Positions 25,340 through 35,073 of a DNA stretch of 64,000 nt are shown here, piece after piece. Every line of letters starts with the position of its first letter. The first letter of the stretch is position 1. The notes under the pieces are model-generated. The model was not told the DNA's origin. It saw only the letters and a list, made by a program, of their open reading frames with translations, and did not search any database. The stretch comes from CAVVAH01 sp963746175 (GTDB taxonomy: Bacteria > Actinomycetota > Actinomycetes > JACCUZ01). Location of the stretch: NCBI GenBank assembly GCA_963746175.1, contig CAVVAH010000008.1, positions 62,001 to 126,000 of the forward strand, given 5' to 3'. A program made the position numbers and the translations under genes.

Positions 25340-27364
25340 TCACCGAGCGCCGGACGTCCAGGGTCTGGGGGGTTCTGCGCGGTTCTGTCCTGCGCCGTTC
25401 GCACTACCGACACCCCCCGGACGGGTCTCCGTCGCCTGGCCCAGCCGGCGCAGGGCGCCGACCGCCACGTCGTGGTCGGTGGTGAACCAGAACGGCGGCA
25501 GCGACGACCGGAGGAACCCGGCGTACCGGGCGGTGGCCAGCCGCGAGTCCAGGACGGCCACGACGCCCCTGTCGCTGGACCGGCGGACCAGCCGCCCGGC
25601 CCCCTGGGCCAGCCGCAGCGCCGCGTGGGTGGCGGACACGGTGACGAACCCGTTGCCGCCCGCGTCCTCGACCGCCTGGGACCGCGCCGACATCAGGGGG
25701 TCGTCCGGCCGCGGGAACGGGATCCGGTCGATGACCACCAGCCGGCAGGCGTCACCCGGGACGTCGACGCCCTGCCACAGCGACAGCGTGCCGAACAGGC
25801 AGGTCTCCTCGTCGGCGGCGAACGCCGACACCAGGGCAGCGGTCCGGTCGTCGCCCTGGCAGAGCACGGGCACGTCCAGCCGCTCGCGCATCTCGGCGGC
25901 GGCGGCCTCGGCGGCACGCATCGAGGAGAACAGCCCCAGCGTCCGGCCGCCCGCGGCCTCGACCAGTGCGGCCAGCTCGTCCATCGCTGCGGGCGACGCG
26001 CCGTCCCGCCCGGGCGGCGGCAGCCGGCGGGCGACGTAGAGAATCGCCTGCGTCGGGTAGTCGAACGGCGAGCCGACGTCCAGCCCGGTCCACTCCGGGG
26101 CGTCGTCGCCCGTGAGCCCGACCATCCGGGCGACCGGGTCGAACGACCCGCCCAGCTCCAGGGTGGCCGAGGTGAGCACGACCGACCGCTGACCGAACAG
26201 CGCCTCCCGCAGGAGCCCGTTCACCGACAGCGGCGCCACCCGCAGCACCGGGCCGCGCCGCGGCTCGTGCGCCACCCAGGTGACGTCGTACGGCGAGTGG
26301 GCAGCGACCCGCTCGGCGGTCTCGTGCACGGCCCCGACTGCCGACAGCGCGAACCGGCGCTGCGCGTCGTCGGCACCCTTGGCCTGGGTGATCTCCGACA
26401 CGACGCCGCGCGCGGCGTCCCGGACCATCGCGACCGCGGTGAGCAGCGCCTCGGGCAGGTCGACGACCCGGCCCTCCGGCATCGCGGCGAGGACCGCCTC
26501 GAGAGCCGCCGCGGCGTCGGCCAGGTCGTCGGTGTCGTCGACCAGGCGTCGCGACCGCGACGCAGCGCGCTCGACCATCGCCGACGTGAGCTCGTCGGTC
26601 GCGACGCCGGTGACCCGGTCGACCAGCTCGTGCGCCTCGTCGACGACCACCGTGTCGTGCTCGGGGATGATGCTGAAGCTCTCCAGCGCGTCGATCGCGA
26701 GCATCGCGTGGTTGGTGACGACGACGTCGACCTGCGCCGCCCGCTCGCGGGACAGCTCGGCGAAGCACTCGCTGCCGTACGGGCACTTCTGGGCGCCCAG
26801 GCACTCGGTGGCGGAGACGCTGACCTGCCGCCAGGCGCGGTCGGAGACCCCCGGGTCGAGCTCGTCGCGGTCGCCGGTCGGGGTCTCGTCCACCCACTCG
26901 CGCAGGCGCACCACGTCACGGCCGAGCTGCGTCGTGGGCGACGGGTCGAACAGCCCGTCCTGGTCGTCGTCGGGCATCCCGCCGAGGAGCTTGTTGCGGC
27001 ACAGGTAGTTGGCCCGGCCCTTGAGGATCGCGTAGGTCGGGCGGCGGCCGAGGACCGGCTCGACCGCGTCGACGAGCGCGGGCAGGTCCCGGTCGACGAC
27101 CTGCTGCTGCAGCGCGATGGTTGCCGTCGCGACCACGACCCGCTCGCCGTGCACCACGGCCGGGACCAGGTACGCCAGCGACTTGCCGGTGCCGGTGCCG
27201 GCCTGGACCAGCAGGTGCCGGCCCTCCGACATCGCCGCCTCGACCGCCTCGGCCATCTGCACCTGGCCGGGGCGCTCGGCTCCCCCGAGAGCCTCGACGG
27301 CGGCGGCCAGCAGCACCCGGACCGAGGGCTCCGCCGCGGAGTCGTCGTCGGCGGGCCCGGTCAC
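25340..27364 (-). CDS. dinG: ATP-dependent DNA helicase DinG family
   Basis: The 674-aa XPD-like helicase has Walker A GTGTGKS (residues 56-62), four cysteines placed for an iron-sulfur cluster (YLCRNKL, then ECLGAQKCPYGSECF), DEAH in VVVDEAHEL and a C-terminal helicase half with CLFGTLSLWQGVDVPG and GAGRLVRRSSD. DinG unwinds structured DNA and R-loops. In E. coli it is an SOS gene, but I see no SOS box here. The GTG start has TAGCCT ending exactly 6 nt upstream, a leaderless layout. Confidence 0.92.
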   Translation of the reverse strand: MTGPADDDSAAEPSVRVLLAAAVEALGGAERPGQVQMAEAVEAAMSEGRHLLVQAGTGTGKSLAYLVPAVVHGERVVVATATIALQQQVVDRDLPALVDAVEPVLGRRPTYAILKGRANYLCRNKLLGGMPDDDQDGLFDPSPTTQLGRDVVRLREWVDETPTGDRDELDPGVSDRAWRQVSVSATECLGAQKCPYGSECFAELSRERAAQVDVVVTNHAMLAIDALESFSIIPEHDTVVVDEAHELVDRVTGVATDELTSAMVERAASRSRRLVDDTDDLADAAAALEAVLAAMPEGRVVDLPEALLTAVAMVRDAARGVVSEITQAKGADDAQRRFALSAVGAVHETAERVAAHSPYDVTWVAHEPRRGPVLRVAPLSVNGLLREALFGQRSVVLTSATLELGGSFDPVARMVGLTGDDAPEWTGLDVGSPFDYPTQAILYVARRLPPPGRDGASPAAMDELAALVEAAGGRTLGLFSSMRAAEAAAAEMRERLDVPVLCQGDDRTAALVSAFAADEETCLFGTLSLWQGVDVPGDACRLVVIDRIPFPRPDDPLMSARSQAVEDAGGNGFVTVSATHAALRLAQGAGRLVRRSSDRGVVAVLDSRLATARYAGFLRSSLPPFWFTTDHDVAVGALRRLGQATETRPGGVGSANGAGQNRAEPPRPWTSGAR

Positions 27365-27422
27365 CTGTGGAGGCTACCGACGCCCCGGCCACCCGGCCCG
27401 CGGCCCGTCCACCGGCAACGGG

Positions 27423-30116
27423 TCAGGCGGTCGGGGCCGCGGCCGCTGCACCGACGCCGGTGCGGGTGGCCTGCTCGGCCAGCAGGACGTCGACGTCCTC
27501 GACCGGCAGCGGCCGGGCGAAGAGGTAGCCCTGGCCGTAGGTGCAGCCCATCGCCGTGAGCGCGTCGCGCTGGGCGGCGGTCTCGATGCCTTCCGCGACC
27601 GTGTCGAGGCGGAGCGACTCCCCGAGCCGGACGATGGTGTGCACCAGCTCGCCCTTGCCCGAGTCGTTGCCGATGTGCTGGACGAACGACTTGTCGATCT
27701 TGAGGATGTCGACCGGGAACCGCGACAGGTAGGACAGCGACGAGTAGCCGGTGCCGAAGTCGTCGACCGCCACCTTGAGGCCGAGCGTCTTCATCCGCCG
27801 GAGCAGCTCGACGACCTCCTCGGTGCGGTCCATGAGGACGCTCTCGGTCATCTCCAGCGTGAGTGCCGGACCCGGCATGCCGCTCGTGGCCAGGATGTCG
27901 CGCACCAGCCGGGGCAGAGTCGCGTCGAGCTGGCGCGCGGACACGTTCACGGCCATCTTGAAGTGACCCCCGGGCGCTGCGTACCGCTGCCAGCGCGCCC
28001 CCTGCTTGCACGCGTCCTCGAGCGCCCACTTGCCGATCTCCCCGACCAGGCCGGTCTCCTCGGCCAGGTCGATGAAGTCGGCCGGCGAGATGATGCCGCG
28101 CTCGTGGTGCCGCCAGCGCACGAGCGCCTCGACGCCGACGACATGGCCGCTGCTGAGCTCGACCACCGGCTGGTAGTAGAGGACCAGGTCGCCGCCGCTC
28201 ACGGCGTGCCGGAGGTCCGACTCGGCCTTCATCCGGGCCAGCAGTGCGTCGTGCATCTGCGCCTCGAACTTCACGTAGGACTGGTCGCGCCGGCTCTTCG
28301 CGCGGTACATCGCCAGGTCCGCGTTGCGCAGCAGCTGGTCGGCGGTCTCGTCGCCGGAGTCGCTGACAGCGATGCCGGTGGACGCCCCCAGCGCGATCTC
28401 GCGGCCGTCGAGGACGAACGGCGCGGCCAGCGCGCCGCGTACCCGCTCGGCGGCCCAGATCGCGCCCTCCTGCGCGTCCGGGCCGGTGACCAGGATGGCG
28501 AACTCGTCGCCGCCCAACCGGGCCACGACGTCACCCGGGCGCACCGAGTTGGTGAGCCGCTTGGCGACGATCCCGAGGAGCTCGTCGCCGACGTGGTGGC
28601 CCTGCGAGTCGTTGACCGCCTTGAAGCCGTTGAGGTCGAGGAAGAGGACGGCCACCTCGCCGCGGGCCAGCGCGACCTTCAACGCGGTCTCCACCTTCGA
28701 GCGGAACAGCGACCGGTTGGCCAGCCCGGTAAGCCCGTCGGAGAACGCCTGCTGGGTGAGCTGCTCCTCCAGCCGGCGGCGTTCCGACACGTCGCGCGTG
28801 TTGAGGACCAGCCCGCGGATGTCGGGGTCGTGGACCAGGGACGTGACTGTCGTCTCGGTCTCGCACCAGGCCCCGGACTTGCTCCAGATCGGGAACTCCA
28901 GCGTGATGGGGCGACCGGGGCTGCGAGCAGCCGAGGCCAGCGCCGCCTCCAGGCGGCGTCCGTCGCCGGGTCGGAGCAGCCCGGTGATCCGCGTCCCGAC
29001 CAGCTGCTGCGGGTCGTGGCCGAGGATCTTGTGCACCGACGGCGTCAGGTAGCGCACGACGCCGCGGACGTCGACGACGGTGATGACGTCGGAGGAGTTC
29101 TGCACCAGTGCGCGGAACCACTTCTCGCGGGTACCCAGCGTCATCGTGCGCTTGAGCACGAGCTCGTCGAGCGACCGCTCGGTGGCCAGGTTGTCCAGCC
29201 GGGCGAGCACGCCACCCGCGACCAGGGTCGCGGTGAGCAGCACCGCGGCAGCGGTGGTGACGGCCGACACCGGCTGGTGGAAGACGATCGAGCCGAGGAC
29301 CAGGGCAGCCGCGCCGGACAGCGGCGCGAGCGGGACCAGCACCGCGATGCGCTCGCGCCAGACCATCTCGGACTCGGTCTCGGCCCCGTCGGACGGCAGC
29401 GTGGCGCCGATGGCCCAGGACGCCATCCCGAGCGCGAGCAGGCCGAGCACCGTCCCGCGAGAGGCGCCGTCGTGCTCGAGGAGGTCGGCCACGGACAGCA
29501 GCACGGCGCCGAGGGTGAGGCTCAGCGTGGGCGCGATGGCCAGCCCGCCGGCGCGGCGCGACCGGGAGACGACGGCGACGGCGATCGTCGCGAGGACGAC
29601 GTCGGCCAGGGGGTGCAGGCCCGACCCGCCCGGGTCGAGGACGCGGGAGAGGTCGCCCGGCAGCACGAGCTCGGCGGCCGGCACGGCGAGGGCGAAGCCG
29701 GCAGCGGCCGCGTCCATCAGGGTCCGCAGCCCGCCGCGCGAGGAGTCCTGGGCGGACGGCAGCAGCCAGAGCCCCGCACCGATCACGGCGGTCAGGACGA
29801 GGTGGACCGGCAGTCCGGCAGCGCTGCCCTCGCCGTCGCGCACCGCGACGACCCAGGCGACCTGCGCGAGGGCGGCGACGGCGAGCAGCAGCCAGGCGGG
29901 CCGGTCCTTCCCCGCGGCGACCATGCCACGGCGGACCAGGGCGACCACGGCGACGAGGCTCGCACCCAGGAGGGCGGCCAGACCGACGGTGGGCGCCCGT
30001 CCCGGGGCACCGGAGTGGGGCAGCGCCAGGGCCGCCGTGGCGCCGAGGACGAGCACGGCGAGCACGGCGAGGACGAGGGGCGGCACGGCGAGCCGCCCCC
30101 AGGTCGAGCTCGGCAT
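27423..30116 (-). CDS. Membrane GGDEF-EAL protein with PAS sensor
   Basis: The ~897-aa protein has about eight to ten hydrophobic segments in its first 320 residues. A PAS domain follows (WFRALVQNSSDVITVVD...), then GGDEF with intact RLGGDEFAI and EAL with EALVRW and DDFGTGYSS. Both catalytic motifs appear complete, so it may make or degrade cyclic di-GMP at the membrane. It lies 113 bp after hflX on the same strand. I placed the start at 30116, where the membrane region begins; a GTG at 30212 is in frame but would add a charged, low-complexity tail. Confidence 0.86.
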   Translation of the reverse strand: MPSSTWGRLAVPPLVLAVLAVLVLGATAALALPHSGAPGRAPTVGLAALLGASLVAVVALVRRGMVAAGKDRPAWLLLAVAALAQVAWVVAVRDGEGSAAGLPVHLVLTAVIGAGLWLLPSAQDSSRGGLRTLMDAAAAGFALAVPAAELVLPGDLSRVLDPGGSGLHPLADVVLATIAVAVVSRSRRAGGLAIAPTLSLTLGAVLLSVADLLEHDGASRGTVLGLLALGMASWAIGATLPSDGAETESEMVWRERIAVLVPLAPLSGAAALVLGSIVFHQPVSAVTTAAAVLLTATLVAGGVLARLDNLATERSLDELVLKRTMTLGTREKWFRALVQNSSDVITVVDVRGVVRYLTPSVHKILGHDPQQLVGTRITGLLRPGDGRRLEAALASAARSPGRPITLEFPIWSKSGAWCETETTVTSLVHDPDIRGLVLNTRDVSERRRLEEQLTQQAFSDGLTGLANRSLFRSKVETALKVALARGEVAVLFLDLNGFKAVNDSQGHHVGDELLGIVAKRLTNSVRPGDVVARLGGDEFAILVTGPDAQEGAIWAAERVRGALAAPFVLDGREIALGASTGIAVSDSGDETADQLLRNADLAMYRAKSRRDQSYVKFEAQMHDALLARMKAESDLRHAVSGGDLVLYYQPVVELSSGHVVGVEALVRWRHHERGIISPADFIDLAEETGLVGEIGKWALEDACKQGARWQRYAAPGGHFKMAVNVSARQLDATLPRLVRDILATSGMPGPALTLEMTESVLMDRTEEVVELLRRMKTLGLKVAVDDFGTGYSSLSYLSRFPVDILKIDKSFVQHIGNDSGKGELVHTIVRLGESLRLDTVAEGIETAAQRDALTAMGCTYGQGYLFARPLPVEDVDVLLAEQATRTGVGAAAAAPTA

Positions 30117-30229
30117 GCCTAGTGCATCGTCACCGCGTGGGCCGAGGTGAACCCGGCGTCCCGGGGAACTTCGCTCGGCCTGCCCCGTGAGTCCACCGGA
30201 CCCGGCGGCCACGCTGCCTCAGCGGCGGG

Positions 30230-31705
30230 TCACCCGGTCGGCGCAGTGCTGCGCCCGTACGGCGCCAGCTCACCGGCCAGCGCGGCGGGCACCAGGGCGC
30301 GCACCCAGGTGCCGTCGGCCCGGTGGTCCTGCTCGAGCAGCTCGCCCTCGTCGTGCACCCGGGAGACCAGGTCGCCGCGGCCGTACGGCAGCAGCACGTC
30401 GACCGCGACGGACGGCCGCGGCAGCTCGCGTGCGATGAGCAGCTCGAGCTGGTCGAACCCCTCGCCGGTGCGCGCCGAGACCACGATCGAGTGCTTCTCG
30501 CGGCGCCGGAGCCGGTCGACGACGAGCGGGTCGGCCTGGTCGGCCTTGTTGATGACGACCAGCTCGGGCACGTCCTGCGCGTCGACGTCGGCCAGCACCG
30601 ACCGGACCGCCGCGAGCTGCGCCTCGGGGTCGGCGTCCGACCCGTCGACCACGTGCAGGATGAGATCCGCCTCGGCGACCTCCTCGAGGGTGGACCGGAA
30701 CGCCTCGACCAGCTGGTGCGGCAGGTGCCGCACGAATCCGACGGTGTCGACCAGCGTGTAGTCCCGGCCGTCCGGCGTGCTGGCCCGGCGGACCGTGGGG
30801 TCCAGCGTCGCGAACAGCGCGTTCTCGACCAGGACACCGGCGCCGGTCAGCCGGTTGAGCAGCGACGACTTGCCGGCGTTGGTGTAGCCGGCGATGGCCA
30901 CCGACGGCACCTCGCGCCGCTTGCGCTCCTTGCGCTTGGTGTCGCGAGCCGACTTCATCGCGGTGATCTCGCGGCGCAGCTTGGCCATCCGGGACCGGAT
31001 CCGGCGGCGGTCGGTCTCGATCTTCGTCTCGCCGGGGCCACGGGTGCCCACACCGCCGGACGCGGAGCCACCGGCCCCACCGGCCTGCCGGGACATCGAC
31101 TGACCCCAGCCGCGCAGCCGCGGCAGCATGTACTCCATCTGCGCCAGCGCGACCTGCGCCTTGCCCTCGCGGCTGCTGGCGTGCTGGGCGAAGATGTCGA
31201 GGATCAGGGCGGTGCGGTCGACGACCTTGACCTTGACGACCGCCTCGAGCTGGCTGAGCTGGCCGGGGGTCAGCTCGCCGTCGCAGATGACGGTGTCGGC
31301 GCCGGTCGCGACCACGATGTCGCGCAGCTCCTTGGCCTTGCCGGAGCCGACGAAGGTGGCCGGGTCGGGCCGGTCGCGTCGCTGGATGAGGCCCTCGAGG
31401 ACCAGCGAGCCGGCGGTCTCGGCCAGGGCGGCCAGCTCGGCGAGGGAGTTCTCGGCCTCCTGTGACGACCCCTCGGTCCAGACGCCGATCAGCACGACCC
31501 GCTCGAGCCGGAGCTGCCGGTACTCGACCTCGGTGACGTCCTCGAGCTCGGTCGACAGGCCGGCGACCCGGCGCAGCGCCTGGCGATCGGCCAGGTCCAG
31601 CTGCTCGCCGTCGTGGTCGCGGGGGTCCGAGGTGTACAGGGGAGCCGGGTGCTCGTCGTCGAGCAGGTCCGGCAGGTCGTCGACGTGGTCGTCAGCAGAA
31701 GTCAT
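30230..31705 (-). CDS. hflX: GTPase HflX
   Basis: The ~491-aa protein has the HflX N-terminal domain (FVGSGKAKELRD, DGELTPGQLSQLE), the conserved GRGPGETKIE-like segment (RGPGETKIETDRR), and a GTPase domain with G1 GYTNAGKSSLL, G3 DTVGF and G4 NKAD. HflX binds ribosomes and rescues stalled or heat-damaged ones. The start at 31705 has GGAG upstream. It lies in the conserved dapF-miaA-miaB region. Confidence 0.95.
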   Translation of the reverse strand: MTSADDHVDDLPDLLDDEHPAPLYTSDPRDHDGEQLDLADRQALRRVAGLSTELEDVTEVEYRQLRLERVVLIGVWTEGSSQEAENSLAELAALAETAGSLVLEGLIQRRDRPDPATFVGSGKAKELRDIVVATGADTVICDGELTPGQLSQLEAVVKVKVVDRTALILDIFAQHASSREGKAQVALAQMEYMLPRLRGWGQSMSRQAGGAGGSASGGVGTRGPGETKIETDRRRIRSRMAKLRREITAMKSARDTKRKERKRREVPSVAIAGYTNAGKSSLLNRLTGAGVLVENALFATLDPTVRRASTPDGRDYTLVDTVGFVRHLPHQLVEAFRSTLEEVAEADLILHVVDGSDADPEAQLAAVRSVLADVDAQDVPELVVINKADQADPLVVDRLRRREKHSIVVSARTGEGFDQLELLIARELPRPSVAVDVLLPYGRGDLVSRVHDEGELLEQDHRADGTWVRALVPAALAGELAPYGRSTAPTG

Positions 31706-31793
31706 CGTGCTCCAGGGTCGCACGGCTCGGGCGGCCGCGTCCCCTCCATAACGCCTGGGCGCCGGTGAACCTTCCGCTCAGCCGGCGCATCGG

Positions 31794-32350
31794 TCACGGC
31801 TCACCCTGCAGCGCGTCCACCGCGTCGTCGTACGCAGCCGTGGCCGCCAGGACCTGCAGCACGTCGTCGACGTCGAGGATGCGGCCCTCGAACACCGAGT
31901 CCTGCCGTTCCGCGCCTCGCGTCAGCCGTCGCAAGGCAGCGCGTTCCGACGCCTCCATCCGCGTCTCGTCGTCGAGGATCTGCAGGACTCCCAGAAGCTC
32001 GGTCCGGGCGGCACCGTCGCAACGACGGCAGGACCGCGTCGGCAACCTGGAGCCACACCATCGGCTCCTCCTCCTCGAGGACGTCGCATGACGAGCGTGA
32101 ACAGCCTCATGTGCGTGGCCATCGAGCACACCTCGGCGTCCTCGTGCTCGTCGTGACCGAGCGCCTTGACCCGCTGCACGAGCTTCCGCGCCCTGGCGAC
32201 GTCGCCCTCGTCCAGAGCCGCAGTGGCGTTGTCCAGCAGCGTCTCCGCCGCGAGCTGCTTGTCGTGCGAGGTCGACGCGCGCAGGTCGTGCGACGACCGG
32301 CGCAGGCCCGCCATGGCGTCCGCGGTGCTGACGAGGTGGTGGTCGGTCAC
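31794..32350 (-). pseudogene. Frameshifted gene of unknown function between dapF and hflX
   Basis: Translation begins well (ATG at 32350, overlapping the dapF stop by 4 bp) with a helical protein rich in Ala, Asp and Lys. It then has to change frame twice to remain protein-like. The reading continues as DVLEEEEPMVWLQVADAVLPSLR in a second frame after about 32086, and as DGAARTELLGVLQILDDETRMEASERAAL in a third after about 32015-32030, ending at 31794. Stitched together it would be about 185 aa. The family is not recognised. Two indels in 70 bp mean either sequence error or gene decay; the neighbouring dapF also has an indel. Confidence 0.62.
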
Positions 32351-33188
32351 ACCAGCTCCGTCACCCCGTGCGCCACCAGGACTGCGGGGCCGGTGAGCTC
32401 GACCTGCCCGTCGGCGCGCTCGGAGACGACCAGCCGGCCGCCGGGGACGTCAACGACGTACGTCGACCCGCCGGTGACGCCGTCCTGGCGAGCTGCCGCC
32501 ACCATGGCCGCGCACGCACCGGTGCCGCAGGACCGGGTCTCGCCGACGCCGCGCTCGTGCACCCGCATCGCGACGTGGCGCTCGCCGCGACGTGCGACGA
32601 GCTCGACGTTGACGCCGTCGGGGAACGCGGGCTCGACGACCGGAGCGGTCCGCAGCTCCCCGACCTCGGACAGGTCGTCGACGAACACCACGGCGTGCGG
32701 GTTGCCCATGTCGACCTCGACGGCCGGCAGCCAGCCGTCGAGTGCCGGGCCGGACCCGTCGAGGCGCACCTTCCGCTCGGTGCCCGGCAGCCGGGCCGGA
32801 CCCATCTCGACGGTGACGTCGCCGGTCGCACCGAGCCGGACGAGCTTGACGCCGTCGCGGGTGAGCACCGGGATCTCGCCCGCCTCGGCGAGCCCCTCGT
32901 CGACGAGGAACCGCGCGAACACGCGGATGCCGTTGCCGCACATCTCGGCGGCCGAGCCGTCGGCGTTGCGGTAGTCCATGAACCAGGTGGTGCCGTCGGC
33001 CCCGGGCAGCGCCCGCGCCTCGCCGTCCGCCGCCGTGCGCACGACGCGCAGCACACCGTCGCCACCGATCCCGGCCCGCCGGTCGCAGACCGCCTGCACC
33101 TGCTCAGCGGTGAGGGCCAGTGCGCCGTCGGGTCGGGCAGCAGCACGAAGTCGTTCTCCGTGCCGTGCCCCTTGACGAACGCTGCCAC
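32347..33188 (-). CDS. dapF: Diaminopimelate epimerase DapF, interrupted by a 1-nt deletion near the N-terminus
   Basis: The gene starts at GTG 33188 (TACCCT 6 nt upstream) with AAFVKGHGTENDFVLLPDP, the standard DapF N-terminus. At about 33129-33130 one base is missing; the correct continuation (DGALALTAEQVQAVCDRRAGIGGDG) is in another frame and runs to 32347. The rest is a full DapF: the first catalytic Cys in EMCGNGIRVFARF and the second in GVGETRSCGTGACA. DapF makes meso-DAP for lysine and cell wall. Because loss would block lysine synthesis, a sequencing or assembly error is more likely than a true mutation, but I cannot exclude the latter. An intact gene would encode about 280 aa. Confidence 0.88.
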
Positions 33189-33213
33189 CCCACCAGGGTA
33201 CGAGCGGGGCGGC

Positions 33214-35061
33214 TCAGCCGCCCGGCCGCACCACCCGCGCGTCGCCGCCGCCGCGGCGTACCGGCTCGGCCACCGCGACCAGCCGGCCGTGGCGCTTCAG
33301 CGCGATCGCGGTCACGGCGCCGATCTCACCCGGTGCCGGCGGGTCGACGAAGGTGTGCCCGTACGCCGCCAGGCCGGTGCGGTCGAAGGTCGGCTCGGCC
33401 TGCACGTCCGCGGTGTTGCGCTGGCTGGCGCGCGGTGCCGCGACCGCCTGCGGCAGCGACATGCCGAAGTCGAGCTTGTTGAGGAGCACCTGCAGCACCG
33501 TCGTGATGATCGTCGAGCCGCCCGGCGACCCGGTGGCGAGCACCGGCCGGCCGTGCTGCGACGGGTCGGTGACGATCGTCGGTGACATCGACGACCGCGG
33601 CCGCTTGCCACCGCCCGGCGCGTTGGGCACGTCGGCGGAGGTCGGCGCCAGGTCGAAGTCGGTGAGCTCGTTGTTGAGCAGGAAGCCGCGGCCGGGGACG
33701 GTGAGCGCGCTGCCGCCGGTCTGCTCGATGGTCAGCGTGTAGGTGACGATGTTGCCCCAGCGGTCGACCACCGTGAGGTGCGAGGTCGACAGTCCCTCGT
33801 TGTCCGCCTTCGGGGCCGCGGCGAAGGACGCCGGGCAGGTGCCAGGGTAAGACCCGTTGGGCGTGCCGGGCGGGACCGGCTTGGTCGCGGCCTTGGTCTG
33901 GTCGAGTGCGCAGAACCGCTCGCCGGCGTAGTCCTGCGAGAGCAGCTCGTGGACCACGCCCGGCTTCATGGCGCTGGGAGCTCCGACGTAGGCACCACGG
34001 TCGGCGAACGCCAGCGCACTTGCCTCCAGGTAGTCGTGCAGCGCCTTGGTCTTGTCGGTCCGGTAGATGCCGCCGAGGTCGACGACCTCGAGGATGTTGA
34101 GCGCCTCGCCGACTGTCGTGCCGCCGCTGGACGGCGGGGCCATCCCCCAGATCTTCAGCCCGCGGTAGCCGACGCTGGTCGGCTGCCGGCGCGGTGCCGT
34201 GTAGCGGGCGAGGTCCTGCGTCGTCATCAGCCCGGGGCGCACGTTGCGGGTGGACGCCGGGTCCTTCGGCGGCTGCTGGACGGTCTGCACGATCTCGCGG
34301 CCGAGCTTGCCGTCGTAGAGCCAGTCCACGCCCTTGCGGCCGAGGGTGTCGTAGGTGTCCGCCAGCTGCGGGTTGCGGAACACCGACCCGACGACTGGCA
34401 GCTGCCCGCCGGGCAGGAAGAGCGCGCTGGTCGGCGTGATGTCGCGGAAGCGCGCCTCGTTCGAGGCGGTCTGGTCGCGGAAGGTCTGGTCGACGACGAA
34501 GCCGCGACGGGCCACCCGCTCGGCCGGCGCGAGCGCCTGACCGAGGCTCAGGGTGCCCCACTTGCGCAGCGCCTTGTTCCACGTGCGCGGGCTGCCGGGG
34601 ACGCCGACCGAGAGCCCGCTGTTGACCGCCTCGTCGAACGTGAGACCCCGGTAGGTGTCGGCCGTGGTGGACAACGGCGCGGTCTCGCGGCCGTCGATGG
34701 TGCGGACCTTCTCGGCCTCGGCGTCGTAGAACATGAAGAAGCCGCCACCGCCGATACCGGTGGAGTACGGCTCGGTGACGCCGAGGGTCGCGGCCGCGGC
34801 GACCGCGGCGTCGACGGCGTTGCCGCCGTGGCGCAGCACCCGCAGGCCGGCTCGGGTCGCCTCGGGATCCACCGTCGAGACGGCGCCGCCGCGGCCGACC
34901 GCGGTGGCGTGCTTGGCGGTGGCCCGGCCGGCGCTGGCCGCGTCGGCGGCACCGGCACCGGGAGCGGCGGCGAGGAGCGCGGCGGGGACGGCGAGCGCGG
35001 CTGCCAGGCAGCAGCTGGTCAGTGCGGTGCGGCGGACCCGGCGGGTGCTGAGGACGGTCAT
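33214..35061 (-). CDS. ggt: Gamma-glutamyltransferase, secreted
   Basis: The 615-aa proenzyme has a signal peptide (residues about 10-40, Ala-rich). The large subunit contains TIDGRETAP and SVGVPGSPRTWNKAL. The autocleavage nucleophile is the Thr in LSTSHLTVVDRWGN, and the small subunit contains GRGFLLNNELTDF, RPRSSMSPTIV and ATGSPGGSTI. These are the standard GGT/acylase landmarks. It transfers or hydrolyses gamma-glutamyl groups of glutathione-like compounds outside the cell. CAGAGT ends 6 nt before the ATG, which suggests its own leaderless promoter just after miaA. Confidence 0.95.
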   Translation of the reverse strand: MTVLSTRRVRRTALTSCCLAAALAVPAALLAAAPGAGAADAASAGRATAKHATAVGRGGAVSTVDPEATRAGLRVLRHGGNAVDAAVAAAATLGVTEPYSTGIGGGGFFMFYDAEAEKVRTIDGRETAPLSTTADTYRGLTFDEAVNSGLSVGVPGSPRTWNKALRKWGTLSLGQALAPAERVARRGFVVDQTFRDQTASNEARFRDITPTSALFLPGGQLPVVGSVFRNPQLADTYDTLGRKGVDWLYDGKLGREIVQTVQQPPKDPASTRNVRPGLMTTQDLARYTAPRRQPTSVGYRGLKIWGMAPPSSGGTTVGEALNILEVVDLGGIYRTDKTKALHDYLEASALAFADRGAYVGAPSAMKPGVVHELLSQDYAGERFCALDQTKAATKPVPPGTPNGSYPGTCPASFAAAPKADNEGLSTSHLTVVDRWGNIVTYTLTIEQTGGSALTVPGRGFLLNNELTDFDLAPTSADVPNAPGGGKRPRSSMSPTIVTDPSQHGRPVLATGSPGGSTIITTVLQVLLNKLDFGMSLPQAVAAPRASQRNTADVQAEPTFDRTGLAAYGHTFVDPPAPGEIGAVTAIALKRHGRLVAVAEPVRRGGGDARVVRPGG

Positions 35062-35073
35062 CCCGACACTCTG

